Shown: positions 31,839-39,761 of the stretch, one piece after another
How the letters are laid out: each line of letters opens with the position of its first letter
Numbering within the stretch: the stretch's first letter is position 1
From: Hyphomonadaceae bacterium
GTDB lineage: Bacteria > Pseudomonadota > Alphaproteobacteria > Caulobacterales > Aquidulcibacteraceae
Length of the DNA: 64,000 bases
Direction of reading: 5' to 3'
Assembly (NCBI GenBank): GCA_022841905.1
Contig: JALHQO010000004.1
Location: 124,001-188,000 of the forward strand
The notes under the pieces: model-generated
Seen by the model: only the letters and a program-made list of their open reading frames with translations
Told to the model about the DNA's origin: nothing
Database searches by the model: none
Translations under genes and position numbers: made by a program

Positions 31839-34478
31839 TCAGGCCTTGGCGCTCTTCTTTGCGGGCTTCTTTACGGCTGACTTGGCGGCGGCTTTCTTCG
31901 CCAGCGGCTTCTTCGCAACTTTCTTCGCGGCCGGTTTCTCAGCCGCAGCCACCTTCTTCACCGGCGCCTTCTTTTTCTTCTTGCCGCCGCCGGCTTCCAA
32001 GCGCGCCGCCAAAAGTGACAGCGCTTCGTCGACCTCGATGTCTTCCGGTTTTTTGTCCTTCGGCACGTTGGCGTTGACTTCGCCGTCGGTGATGTAGGGG
32101 CCGTAGCGGCCGTTGAGGACGCGGACGGGCTTGCCGGTCACAGGGCTTTCGCCGAGTTCTTTGATCGGCGCGGGTGCGGCGCGGCCGAAGCGGCCTTTGC
32201 CGCCGCCGGCTTTCTTTTCTTCGATCAAGGCGACAGCGCGGTTCATCTGAATGTCGAACACGTCGTCGGCGCCGGGCAGGTTCACGTAGAGATTGCCCAT
32301 TTTAATGTAGGGGCCGAAGCGGCCGAAGTTGGCGACGATCAGTTCGTTCTCGCTCGGATGCATGCCGACTTCGCGCGGCAGCGAGAGCAGTTTGATCGCA
32401 TGTTCGAGCGTGACGTCGGTCGGCGCCTGGCCTTTCGGCGCGCTGGCGCGCTTGGGCTTGTCCGGATCGTCGGGGTTCGGCGTTTCGAAATAAGCGCCGA
32501 AGCGGCCGTTCTTCAAAACGATCGGCCCGTTCGGGCCATCGCCGACAAGAAGACCATCGGACGGGATCGCTTGTTCAGCGTCGTCACCGCCGGCGAGAGG
32601 CCGCGTGAACTTGCACGGCGGATCGCCATTATAGTTCGAGCAGCCAACGAAAGCGCCGAACTTGCCGAGGCGCAGCGAGAGTTGGCCGACGCCGCAGAGC
32701 GGGCAGGTGCGCGGATCTGAGCCGTCTTCCTTCGGCGGGAAGATGTGCGGGCCCATCACTTCGTTCAGCGTGTCGAGCACTTGCGTGATGCGCACGTCGC
32801 CAATGTCGGCGATGGCGCCGGAGAAATCCTTCCAGAATTCCCGCATCAGCGCCTTCCATTTGAGATTGCCGGCGGAGACTTCGTCGAGCTTCTCTTCGAG
32901 GTCGGCGGTGAAATCGTATTCGACGTACTTGCCGAAGAAGTTTTCGAGGAAGGCAATAACGATGCGGCCGCGATCATCGGGGATGAAGCGGTTCTTATCC
33001 ATGGTGACGTAATTGCGTTCGCGCAGCTTCTCGAGGATCGCCGCATAGGTCGAAGGCCGGCCGATGCCGAGCTCTTCGAGTTTTTTGACGAGGCTCGCTT
33101 CCGAATAACGCGGCGGCGGTTCGGTGAAGTGCTGATCGGCTTTGACGTCGTGGACGTTGATGCTTTCGCCTTGCTTTAATTGCGGCAGGCGGCGGTTTTC
33201 TTCGTCCTCTTCATCGTCGCGGCCTTCCTGATAGAGCTTCAGAAAGCCGTCGAAGAGAATGACTTGGCCGGTCGCGCGCAATTCCACTTTGCCGGTCGGC
33301 TCAGTGAAATCGATGCTGGTGCGCTCGATCGATGCCGATTCCATCTGCGACGCGACGGCGCGCTTCCAGACCAGATCGTAGAGCTTGGCCTGGTCGCCAT
33401 CGAGATGCAGCTGTCGCGGCGTGTTGGTCGGATCGGTCGGCCGGATCGCTTCGTGCGCTTCCTGGGCGTTCTTGATCTTGGACACGTATTTGCGCGGCTC
33501 TGACGGCACGTAGTCTTTGCCGAACTGGGCGCCGATGGCGGTGCGCAGTTCGCCCATGGCGCCTTCGTCCATCGAGACGCCGTCGGTCCGCATATAAGTA
33601 ATGTGGCCCGCTTCGTAGAGGCGTTGCGCGGTCTGCATCGTGCGCGAAGCGTTGAAGCTGAGTTTGCGCGCGGCTTCTTGCTGCAGCGTCGAGGTCGTGA
33701 ATGGCGGCGGCGGGTTGCGCTTCGTCGGCTTCGCCTCGACGGCGCTGACCTTGAAGCCACCCTTCTTCACCGCGTCGCGCGCGGCGTGCGCCATTTGCTC
33801 GTTTGGAATGTCGAGGCGCTTTAGCTTCTTGCCTTCGAAGGCGGAGAGGCGCGCCGGAAAGATGTCGCCGCGCGTCGTTGCGAGCTGCGCATCGACCGAC
33901 CAATATTCCTGCGGCTTGAAGCGCTCGATCTCGACTTCGCGGTCGACGATGATGCGCAGCGCCACCGATTGCACGCGCCCAGCCGAGCGTGAGCCCGGGA
34001 GCTTGCGCCACAGCACCGGCGAAAGGCCGAAGCCGACGAGGTAATCGAGCGCGCGGCGCGCCAGATAGGCGTCGACCAGCTCCATATCAATGTCGCGCGG
34101 CGCCGCCATGGCCGCCTGCACGGCGGGTTTGGTGATGGCGTTGAAGGTGACGCGCTTAACGGTCTTGCCCTTCAGCGCCTTTTTCAGGTTCAGCGCTTCC
34201 AGCACGTGCCAGGAAATTGCCTCGCCCTCGCGGTCCGGGTCGGTCGCGAGGATCAGGTGGTCGGCGGTTTTCATCGCGTCAGCGATGGCTTTAACGTGCT
34301 TGGAGGACTTGGCGTCGATCTCCCAATCCATGGCGAAATCTTCGGCCGGCTTCACCGAACCGTCCTTGGGGGGCAGGTCGCGGATATGGCCGTAGGAGGC
34401 CAGGACTTTATAGTCCGGACCCAAATACTTGTTTATTGTCTTGGCCTTAGCCGGGGACTCGACGACGACGACGTTCAT
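31839..34478 (-). CDS. topA: DNA topoisomerase I
   Basis: Relaxes negative supercoils by type IA cleavage. 879 residues from ATG 34478 (MNVVVVESPAKAKTINKYL); the longer frame upstream is not conserved-like. The Toprim domain is N-terminal, with ATDPDREGEAISWHV. The active-site Tyr lies in ITYMRTDGVSMD. It has a C-terminal zinc-ribbon (CPLCGVGQLSLRLGKFGAF...C...C) and repeated topo C-terminal domains (GRFGPYIKMG, GRYGPYITDG). The last about 45 residues are Lys/Ala repeats resembling histone H1, common in GC-rich bacteria. Confidence 0.97.
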   Translation of the reverse strand: MNVVVVESPAKAKTINKYLGPDYKVLASYGHIRDLPPKDGSVKPAEDFAMDWEIDAKSSKHVKAIADAMKTADHLILATDPDREGEAISWHVLEALNLKKALKGKTVKRVTFNAITKPAVQAAMAAPRDIDMELVDAYLARRALDYLVGFGLSPVLWRKLPGSRSAGRVQSVALRIIVDREVEIERFKPQEYWSVDAQLATTRGDIFPARLSAFEGKKLKRLDIPNEQMAHAARDAVKKGGFKVSAVEAKPTKRNPPPPFTTSTLQQEAARKLSFNASRTMQTAQRLYEAGHITYMRTDGVSMDEGAMGELRTAIGAQFGKDYVPSEPRKYVSKIKNAQEAHEAIRPTDPTNTPRQLHLDGDQAKLYDLVWKRAVASQMESASIERTSIDFTEPTGKVELRATGQVILFDGFLKLYQEGRDDEEDEENRRLPQLKQGESINVHDVKADQHFTEPPPRYSEASLVKKLEELGIGRPSTYAAILEKLRERNYVTMDKNRFIPDDRGRIVIAFLENFFGKYVEYDFTADLEEKLDEVSAGNLKWKALMREFWKDFSGAIADIGDVRITQVLDTLNEVMGPHIFPPKEDGSDPRTCPLCGVGQLSLRLGKFGAFVGCSNYNGDPPCKFTRPLAGGDDAEQAIPSDGLLVGDGPNGPIVLKNGRFGAYFETPNPDDPDKPKRASAPKGQAPTDVTLEHAIKLLSLPREVGMHPSENELIVANFGRFGPYIKMGNLYVNLPGADDVFDIQMNRAVALIEEKKAGGGKGRFGRAAPAPIKELGESPVTGKPVRVLNGRYGPYITDGEVNANVPKDKKPEDIEVDEALSLLAARLEAGGGKKKKKAPVKKVAAAEKPAAKKVAKKPLAKKAAAKSAVKKPAKKSAKA

Positions 34479-34669
34479 GTTTTGCGGGATGCTTTCGGTA
34501 ATTCGGCTGGGCCGAAGCGGCCGGAAACTGGGGGGCGACCCCCGGCGTGTCAACGCGCCGTGGTTGCCTAAAGGCTGCCCTTATGCCCTGAGGGCGCTAA
34601 TTTTTTCTGTGTTTAGAACTGGTTAAGCACAATCGCATTTGTATTGCTGACTGCAACTCAGGGATGTTA

Positions 34670-34690
34670 CATGCAATTCGGAATTGCATG
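34670..34690. promoter_or_regulatory. Perfect 21-base palindrome upstream of a 55-residue gene
   Basis: CATGCAATTC-G-GAATTGCATG, a perfect 10-base inverted repeat with a single central base, ends 14 bases before ATG 34705. It is in an AT-rich stretch between the divergent topA and the small gene. The position and symmetry fit an operator or a translation-blocking hairpin. Confidence 0.5.
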
Positions 34691-34704
34691 GCTTTGGCGG
34701 GCTT

Positions 34705-34872
34705 ATGGACGAACCAGCGAATGATGACGATCGCGAGGTCACCCGCAGCGAGGTGGCTGAGTATCTTCACGACATGTCCGGGCAACTGGCGGAGATGGCC
34801 TGGCGGTTCGGTTTGACAGCGGCAGCTGAAGCGCTGTCGCGGGCGCAGCGGGCGGTGGAAGCGGAGTTCTAG
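34705..34872 (+). CDS. Small hypothetical protein (55 aa)
   Basis: MDEPANDDDREV, then an amphipathic helical remainder (EVAEYLHDMSGQLAEMAWRFGLTAAAEALSRA), with no membrane segment. The length and Ala/Glu content suggest a small helical protein, perhaps a dimer. The opposite strand across this region is only the extension created by the dprA frameshift. It overlaps the end of dprA by 4 bases, tail to tail. A perfect palindrome precedes it. Confidence 0.6.
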   Translation: MDEPANDDDREVTRSEVAEYLHDMSGQLAEMAWRFGLTAAAEALSRAQRAVEAEF

Positions 34873-35967
34873 TCCTCGCTGAAGGCGTGGTGCGCGCGCG
34901 CGGCGTAGCCGCCGGGAAGCGAAGCGGCGTGGCCCTCGATTTCGAGTTCGGTGAGCGCTGCGGCGACATCGCCCATCGGCGCTTCCGTGAGGCGGGCCAG
35001 ATCGTTGACGTGGATCGGCGTCGGCGAAAGCAGCGCGGCGATCTTCTTCGGCAGGCCCGGCGTCGGTGCGGCGTCCTCGCCACCATCGAACAGCGGACCA
35101 GCCGAGAACGGGCGCGGCGGTGGCGCTGCTTCGCCGAGCGCTGCAATCACGTCTTCTGCGCTCTCTATTAGTGTCGCGCCCTGCTTGATCAGCGAATTGG
35201 AGCCGCGCGCGCGGATCGAGCGGCGAGCCGGGCACGGCCATGACGTCGCGGCCCTGATCGGCGGCCGCGCGTGCGGTGATGAGCGAGCCCGAGCGCAGCG
35301 CCGCTTCGATGATGACGACGGCGCGCGAGAGGCCGGAGATGATCGAGTTGCGGCGCGGAAAGTCGCGGGCGCGGGCGATCGTGCCGAGCGGCGCTTCGCT
35401 GACGACAGCGCCGCGTGCGCAGATGGCGTCGTGCAGTCTCAAGTTTTGCGGCGGGTATGGATGTTCGAGCCCGCCCGCCAGCACCGCAATGGCGCCGCTG
35501 GCGAGGGCGCCCTTGTGGGCGCTGGCGTCGAGCCCGCGCGCGAGGCCGGAGACGACGACGAAACCGGCTTCACAGAGATCAGCCGCGAGCCGTTCGGCAA
35601 ACAAAAGCGCGCCGCCCGACGCCTCGCGTGAGCCGACGATGGCGATGGCCGGGCGCTGCATCAGCTTGGTATCGCCGCGCACGGCGAGCAGTGGCGGCGG
35701 CGCATCCAGTTGCGCCAGCAGCGTTGGATAATCGGGCTCGCTGGAGGCGATGAGGCGGGCGCCGAGCGCTTCGACGCCGTCAATCTCTGCTTCAATGCGA
35801 TCGGACGGCGGCGGCGAGACGTTCGAGAGACGCGGCAATGCTTCGAGTGCGGCGCTCGGTGTTCGGAAGCGGGCGATGAGGCGATGGAAGGTGAGCGGGC
35901 CAATTCGGGGCGTACGTGCGAGCCGCGCCCAGGCGATCCGCTCGGGGCGCGAGAGCGTGCGGCTCAT
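34869..35967 (-). pseudogene. dprA: DNA processing protein DprA, frameshifted at a CG run
   Basis: DprA loads RecA on incoming single-stranded DNA. From ATG 35967 (MSRTLSRPERIAW) the frame shows SAM-like N-terminal helices and the Rossmann core (AIAIVGSREASGGAL, SGLARGLDASAHKGAL, DFPRRNSIISGLS, VMAVPGSPLDPRAR). At 35201-35212, a CG-dinucleotide run, the expected continuation GSNSLIKQGATLIESAEDV moves to another frame. That frame carries the C-terminal winged helix (PTPIHVNDLARLTEAPMGDVAAAL) to 34869. Loss of one CG unit explains this. It could be a real mutation or a sequence error. It overlaps plsY by 4 bases. Confidence 0.8.
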
Positions 35968-36659
35968 GCTTCCGGCGAAGGCTCGGGCGCGACCGGCGCG
36001 GGCGTTGGTGTTGGCGGCGCTGGCGCTTCCGCGCTTTCTTTCTTGGCGCCGATCTTCGGCTCCGTGCCGTCGCGCAGGCGCGCGATGTTGGCGGCGTGGC
36101 GCCAGAAGATGAGTGCGGTGAGCAAGACTGTGAACGCAATCTCGGACCAACTGAATTGCGCGACGAGCGCAGCGAGCGGCGCAACAGCGGCGGCGGCGAG
36201 TGCGGCGAGCGACGAGTAGCGGAAGATGGTGGCGATCGCGAGCCAGGTGATGGCGGCGATGAAGCCGATCGGCCAAATGCCGGCGAACAGCACGCCGAAG
36301 AAGGTCGCCACGCCCTTGCCGCCCTTGAAGCCGAGCCACACCGGAAAGCAATGGCCGATGAAAGCAGCGGCGCCCGCGATCAGACCCATTTGCAATTGCG
36401 TCTCTTCGGCCAAGCCGACGAGACCGGCGATCCAGCGTGCGAGCAGAAGTGCGATGCCGGCTTTGCCGGCGTCGAGCAGCAGAGTCGCGAGCGCGAGATC
36501 CTTGCGCCCGGTGCGCAGTACGTTGGTTGCGCCGATATTGCCGGAGCCGACTTCGCGGATGTCTCCCAGGCCCGCGGCGCGCACCAGCACGAGGCCGAAT
36601 GGAATGGAGCCGAGGAGATAGCCGCCGGCTGCGGCGAGAATGAAATACAATGTCAACAC
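35964..36659 (-). CDS. plsY: Glycerol-3-phosphate acyltransferase PlsY
   Basis: Transfers acyl from acyl-phosphate to glycerol-3-P, the first step of phospholipid synthesis. An inner-membrane protein with about seven hydrophobic segments. The three PlsY motifs are seen: GSIPFG near the first helix, GSGNIGATNVLRTG, and GHCFPVWLGFKGGKGVAT. 231 residues, with a polar Pro/Ala tail (about 200-231) beyond the usual length of about 200. Its stop overlaps the dprA start (ATGA). Confidence 0.95.
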   Translation of the reverse strand: MLTLYFILAAAGGYLLGSIPFGLVLVRAAGLGDIREVGSGNIGATNVLRTGRKDLALATLLLDAGKAGIALLLARWIAGLVGLAEETQLQMGLIAGAAAFIGHCFPVWLGFKGGKGVATFFGVLFAGIWPIGFIAAITWLAIATIFRYSSLAALAAAAVAPLAALVAQFSWSEIAFTVLLTALIFWRHAANIARLRDGTEPKIGAKKESAEAPAPPTPTPAPVAPEPSPEA

Positions 36660-36746
36660 CGGGGGCTCTTAGCAGGCGCGTTCGCATCTGTGGAGAGGCG
36701 ACTTTCGCGGCGGAGCGCGTAAGTTGGCGCCGGGGAGGATGCGGCG

Positions 36747-38174
36747 ATGCGGATAACGCGGCGGGAATTGGCTTTGGGTGCGGGCGCTGTGGCGATAGCC
36801 GGCTGCGCGCGAACGGGAGAACCTTACATGCCGGCGCCGCGCGATCGGCAGTTTCCAGCGAACTTCATCTGGGGCGCGGCAAGCTCGGCGTTTCAGACCG
36901 AAGGCTCGCTCGATGTCGATGGACGGGGCCCCAGTATCTGGGACGTGTTTCCGCGCGAACGCATTCATGACGGCACCGATGCGAGCGTCGCCGCGGATTC
37001 GTATCGCCGTTACGGCGACGATGTGGCGTTGCTCGCCGATGCTGGCTTGAAAGCGTACCGCTTCTCGATCTCGTGGTCGCGCATCGTGCCGGACGGATCG
37101 GGCGCGGTGAACGAGGCGGGGCTCGATTATTATGCGCGGCTGGTTGATGCATTGCTCGCGCGCGGCGTTGCGCCCTACGCGACCTTGTTTCACTGGGACT
37201 TGCCGCAAGCGCTGCAGGAGCGCGGCGGCTGGACCAACCGCGAGACGGCGGAGCGGTTCGCGGCTTATGCCGATCTCGTGACGCAGCGGCTGGGCGATCG
37301 GTTGAAGCATTTTGTCGTGCTGAACGAAGCGGCGGTGCACGCGGCACTCGGGCACGTGACCGGCATGCATGCGCCGGGGCTGACGGACGCCGGCGTGTTG
37401 GGCCCGGTGATCCATCATCAGAACTTGGCGCAAGGTTTGGCGATCCAAGCGCTGCGCGCGGCTGAGAGCGATCTCATTGTCGGCACGACGATGGCGCTGA
37501 TGCCTTCGCGCGCCGAGGGCGGCGTGCTGTCATGGTTCAACGAGCAGGCCGCGAACGGGTTCGATGAAGTGTGGAACGGCGCGTTTCTCGATCCGCTGTT
37601 TCGAGGGACATATCCGAGCGTGCCGCAAGGCATGGTCGAGAGCGTGCTGCGCGATGGCGATATGGAGACGATCCGTCAGCCGGTCGGTTTCCTGGGCGTG
37701 AATTATTACGCGCCGTCCTACATGCGCTTCAATTTGTTCGCGCCGAGCTTCATCGAACCCGCGCCTGCGCCGTCCGGTACGGAGCGCGATGCGTTCGACC
37801 GTCACGTCGATCCGTCCGGTCTTTATGAGACGCTGCTGCGCGTGCGCGACCAATACGGCAATCCGCCCGTGATCATCACCGAGAACGGTTGCTCCGATCC
37901 GTTCAGCGACGGGCCGGCCGTGATCGAGGATCAGTTCCGCATCGACTATTTGCGCCAGCATTTGGAAGCGGTGAAGAGCGCGATGGAGGGCGGCTGCGAC
38001 ATTGGCGGCTACTTCCATTGGACGCTGGTCGATAATTGGGAATGGGCCGAGGGCTATCGCTCCAAGTTCGGCTTGGTCGCGCATAATCGCGAGACGGGCG
38101 TGCGGACGGAGAAGGCGAGCTATCGCTGGTTCAGCGAACTGGCGCGGAGCGGGGCCCTCGACGGAGCAGTATAG
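36747..38174 (+). CDS. GH1 beta-glucosidase, probably a Tat-exported lipoprotein
   Basis: Hydrolyses terminal beta-D-glycosides. 475 residues. The N-terminus MRITRRELALGAGAVAIAGC combines a twin-Arg signal with a lipobox (IAGC, C20), unusual for GH1, which is mostly cytoplasmic. The barrel has acid/base E194 in VLNEAA (Ala replaces the usual Pro of NEP) and nucleophile E379 in IITENG. The N-terminal signature FIWGAASSAFQTEG is present. It begins a plus-strand block inserted between plsY and pyrC, and is followed directly by the TIGR02587 gene. Confidence 0.92.
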   Translation: MRITRRELALGAGAVAIAGCARTGEPYMPAPRDRQFPANFIWGAASSAFQTEGSLDVDGRGPSIWDVFPRERIHDGTDASVAADSYRRYGDDVALLADAGLKAYRFSISWSRIVPDGSGAVNEAGLDYYARLVDALLARGVAPYATLFHWDLPQALQERGGWTNRETAERFAAYADLVTQRLGDRLKHFVVLNEAAVHAALGHVTGMHAPGLTDAGVLGPVIHHQNLAQGLAIQALRAAESDLIVGTTMALMPSRAEGGVLSWFNEQAANGFDEVWNGAFLDPLFRGTYPSVPQGMVESVLRDGDMETIRQPVGFLGVNYYAPSYMRFNLFAPSFIEPAPAPSGTERDAFDRHVDPSGLYETLLRVRDQYGNPPVIITENGCSDPFSDGPAVIEDQFRIDYLRQHLEAVKSAMEGGCDIGGYFHWTLVDNWEWAEGYRSKFGLVAHNRETGVRTEKASYRWFSELARSGALDGAV

Positions 38175-38208
38175 GGAACCGCTGACGCGGGCAGCGGTTG
38201 CCGCTTTG

Positions 38209-39030
38209 ATGTCGGGACAGGCTGCATACGCGCAAGGGCTCGGTCGGGCTTTTATCGGTGCGGCGCTGTTTACGTTGCCGCTCTACATGACCATGGAAAT
38301 GTGGACGCTCGGGTTCGCGATGGACCGGCTGCGACTTGCGCTGCTGCTGGCGGTGACGTTCCCAGTGTTAATCGGGTTGTCGTACTTTGCGGGCTTCGAG
38401 CGCGCGTTTGGTGTGGTCGCGCATGTGCTCGACACGTGTGCGGCAATCGCCGTGGCCGCGACGACCAGCGTGATCGTCATGGGCTTGTTCGGCGTGCTGC
38501 GCTTTGATCAGCCGGCGACCGAATGGGTTGGCAAAGTTGCAGTGCTCGCTTTTCCCGGCGCACTCGGAGCGCTGCTCGCCGATAAACAGATGAGCGGGTG
38601 CGCGGCGGATGCGGATGCCGACCGCAGCTATTGGGGGCGGCTCTTTCTGATGGGCGTCGGTGCGCTGTTCGTGGCGCTCAATGCGGCGCCGACGGAAGAG
38701 ATGATGCTGATCGCGTTTCAGATCAGTCCACTGCAGGCGGCGCTGCTGGCGTGCAGTTCGCTTGCGCTGTTGCACGCGCTTCTGTTCTGGGCGGATTTGC
38801 CAGGACGCAAAGCGCGGCGTGGCGACACCAGCTTTGTTTCGGTGCTGAGACGCTATTCGTTCGCGGGTTACGGCGTTTGCCTGGCGGTTTCGGCGTTTCT
38901 GCTCTGGACCTTCGGTCGCATGGACGGCGTGAGCGCGGCCGAAGCCGCGGAATTTATCGTGGTGTTGGCGTTTCCCGCCGTGTTGGGCGCGGGCTTGGCG
39001 CATTTTGTCGTGGGAGAGCGGCGTGGCTAA
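38209..39030 (+). CDS. TIGR02587-type integral membrane protein (DUF2391)
   Basis: 273 residues with about seven hydrophobic helices. GRAFIGAALFTLPLYMTMEMW near the N-terminus, PTEEMMLIAFQISP and a GALLADKQ loop fit the TIGR02587 family of unknown function. The start ATG 38209 gives the family-like N-terminus; earlier codons overlap the glucosidase end and are not protein-like. It overlaps its usual partner (TIGR02588) by 8 bases. The known pairing of these two families supports both calls. Confidence 0.8.
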   Translation: MSGQAAYAQGLGRAFIGAALFTLPLYMTMEMWTLGFAMDRLRLALLLAVTFPVLIGLSYFAGFERAFGVVAHVLDTCAAIAVAATTSVIVMGLFGVLRFDQPATEWVGKVAVLAFPGALGALLADKQMSGCAADADADRSYWGRLFLMGVGALFVALNAAPTEEMMLIAFQISPLQAALLACSSLALLHALLFWADLPGRKARRGDTSFVSVLRRYSFAGYGVCLAVSAFLLWTFGRMDGVSAAEAAEFIVVLAFPAVLGAGLAHFVVGERRG

Positions 39031-39394
39031 GGCGCGGGACGCCCCCCCCCTGCTCGAATGGATCGCGGGCGCGATAGGCGCGCTGGCGTTTGCGGCGATG
39101 CTTGTGGTGCTCGTCAGCACCGGCGTGCGCGGCGGCCAGGCGCCGCCGGACATCGTCGCGACCATCGGAGACATTCGCACTGTGGAGGGCGGTTACGTGG
39201 CGGAGTTCACGGCGCGCAACAGAGGCGATGTGACAGCGGCGGATGTGGAGGTCGTCGCCACGCTCGCGAACGGCACTGAGCGGCGTGCGTCGTTCGACTA
39301 TCTCTCACCGCACTCAGAACGCCATGGTGGCTTTTTCTTTGAGGATGACCCGTTGGGGATGCAGCTCCATGCCGAAGGCTATCGCGATCCCTGA
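39023..39394 (+). CDS. TIGR02588-type membrane-anchored protein
   Basis: 123 residues starting at GTG 39023, inside the end of the TIGR02587 gene. One transmembrane helix (about 15-36, AGAIGALAFAAMLVVLVSTGV) is followed by an extracytoplasmic beta-domain (VEGGYVAEFTARNRGDVTAADVEVVATL). That is the TIGR02588 layout. A run of nine C bases (39042-39050) lies seven codons into the gene and would shift the frame if its length changed. The function is unknown. Confidence 0.8.
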   Translation: MAKARDAPPLLEWIAGAIGALAFAAMLVVLVSTGVRGGQAPPDIVATIGDIRTVEGGYVAEFTARNRGDVTAADVEVVATLANGTERRASFDYLSPHSERHGGFFFEDDPLGMQLHAEGYRDP

Positions 39395-39411
39395 CTGTTG
39401 ACTTGGGGGTG

Positions 39412-39750
39412 CTAACTCCCCCGGCAGTTCACCGGCGCGGCGCGGCCGACTTCCCATTGGGCGGTGTCGCCGCCGCCGCGGAAGCCGTAGCGGCCGTTGG
39501 AGTAATAATTGTCGCCGGCGTCCGGCAGCACCATGGATGGGCCGCCGACGATGGCGACGCGCGCTTGTGAGCCGGTTGCTTCGACCATGAGTTGGGTGCC
39601 GTCGCTGCAGCGATAGGCGATGGGGCCGTCGAGCGGGATCGGCGGGGCTGTGCCGCCGGGGCCAGGATCGCCAGGGCCGACAGGCGGCGGCAGCACAGCG
39701 CTGGCGCACGCGGACAGAAGAAGCAAAACGCTGAGGGCCAGAACGCGCAT
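39412..39750 (-). CDS. MliC-like lipoprotein
   Basis: 112 residues from ATG 39750. The signal peptide ends in lipobox LSAC (C15), then a Pro/Gly-rich linker. The C-terminal domain (YRCSDGTQLMVE...PSMVLPDAGDNYYSNGRYGFRGGGDTAQWEVG...VNC) matches the MliC/PliC fold: two Cys at its ends, SM.L and Y..G.....G.....W. MliC proteins inhibit C-type lysozyme. It is downstream of pyrC in the same direction, with an 11-base gap. Confidence 0.8.
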   Translation of the reverse strand: MRVLALSVLLLLSACASAVLPPPVGPGDPGPGGTAPPIPLDGPIAYRCSDGTQLMVEATGSQARVAIVGGPSMVLPDAGDNYYSNGRYGFRGGGDTAQWEVGRAAPVNCRGS

Positions 39751-39761
39751 CTCGAACTCCT

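Noticed and set aside
34597-36687. A single 696-codon minus-strand frame containing dprA
   Set aside because: Its N-terminal third is out-of-frame plsY and its C-terminal third is out-of-frame sequence after the dprA frameshift, so it is not one protein.
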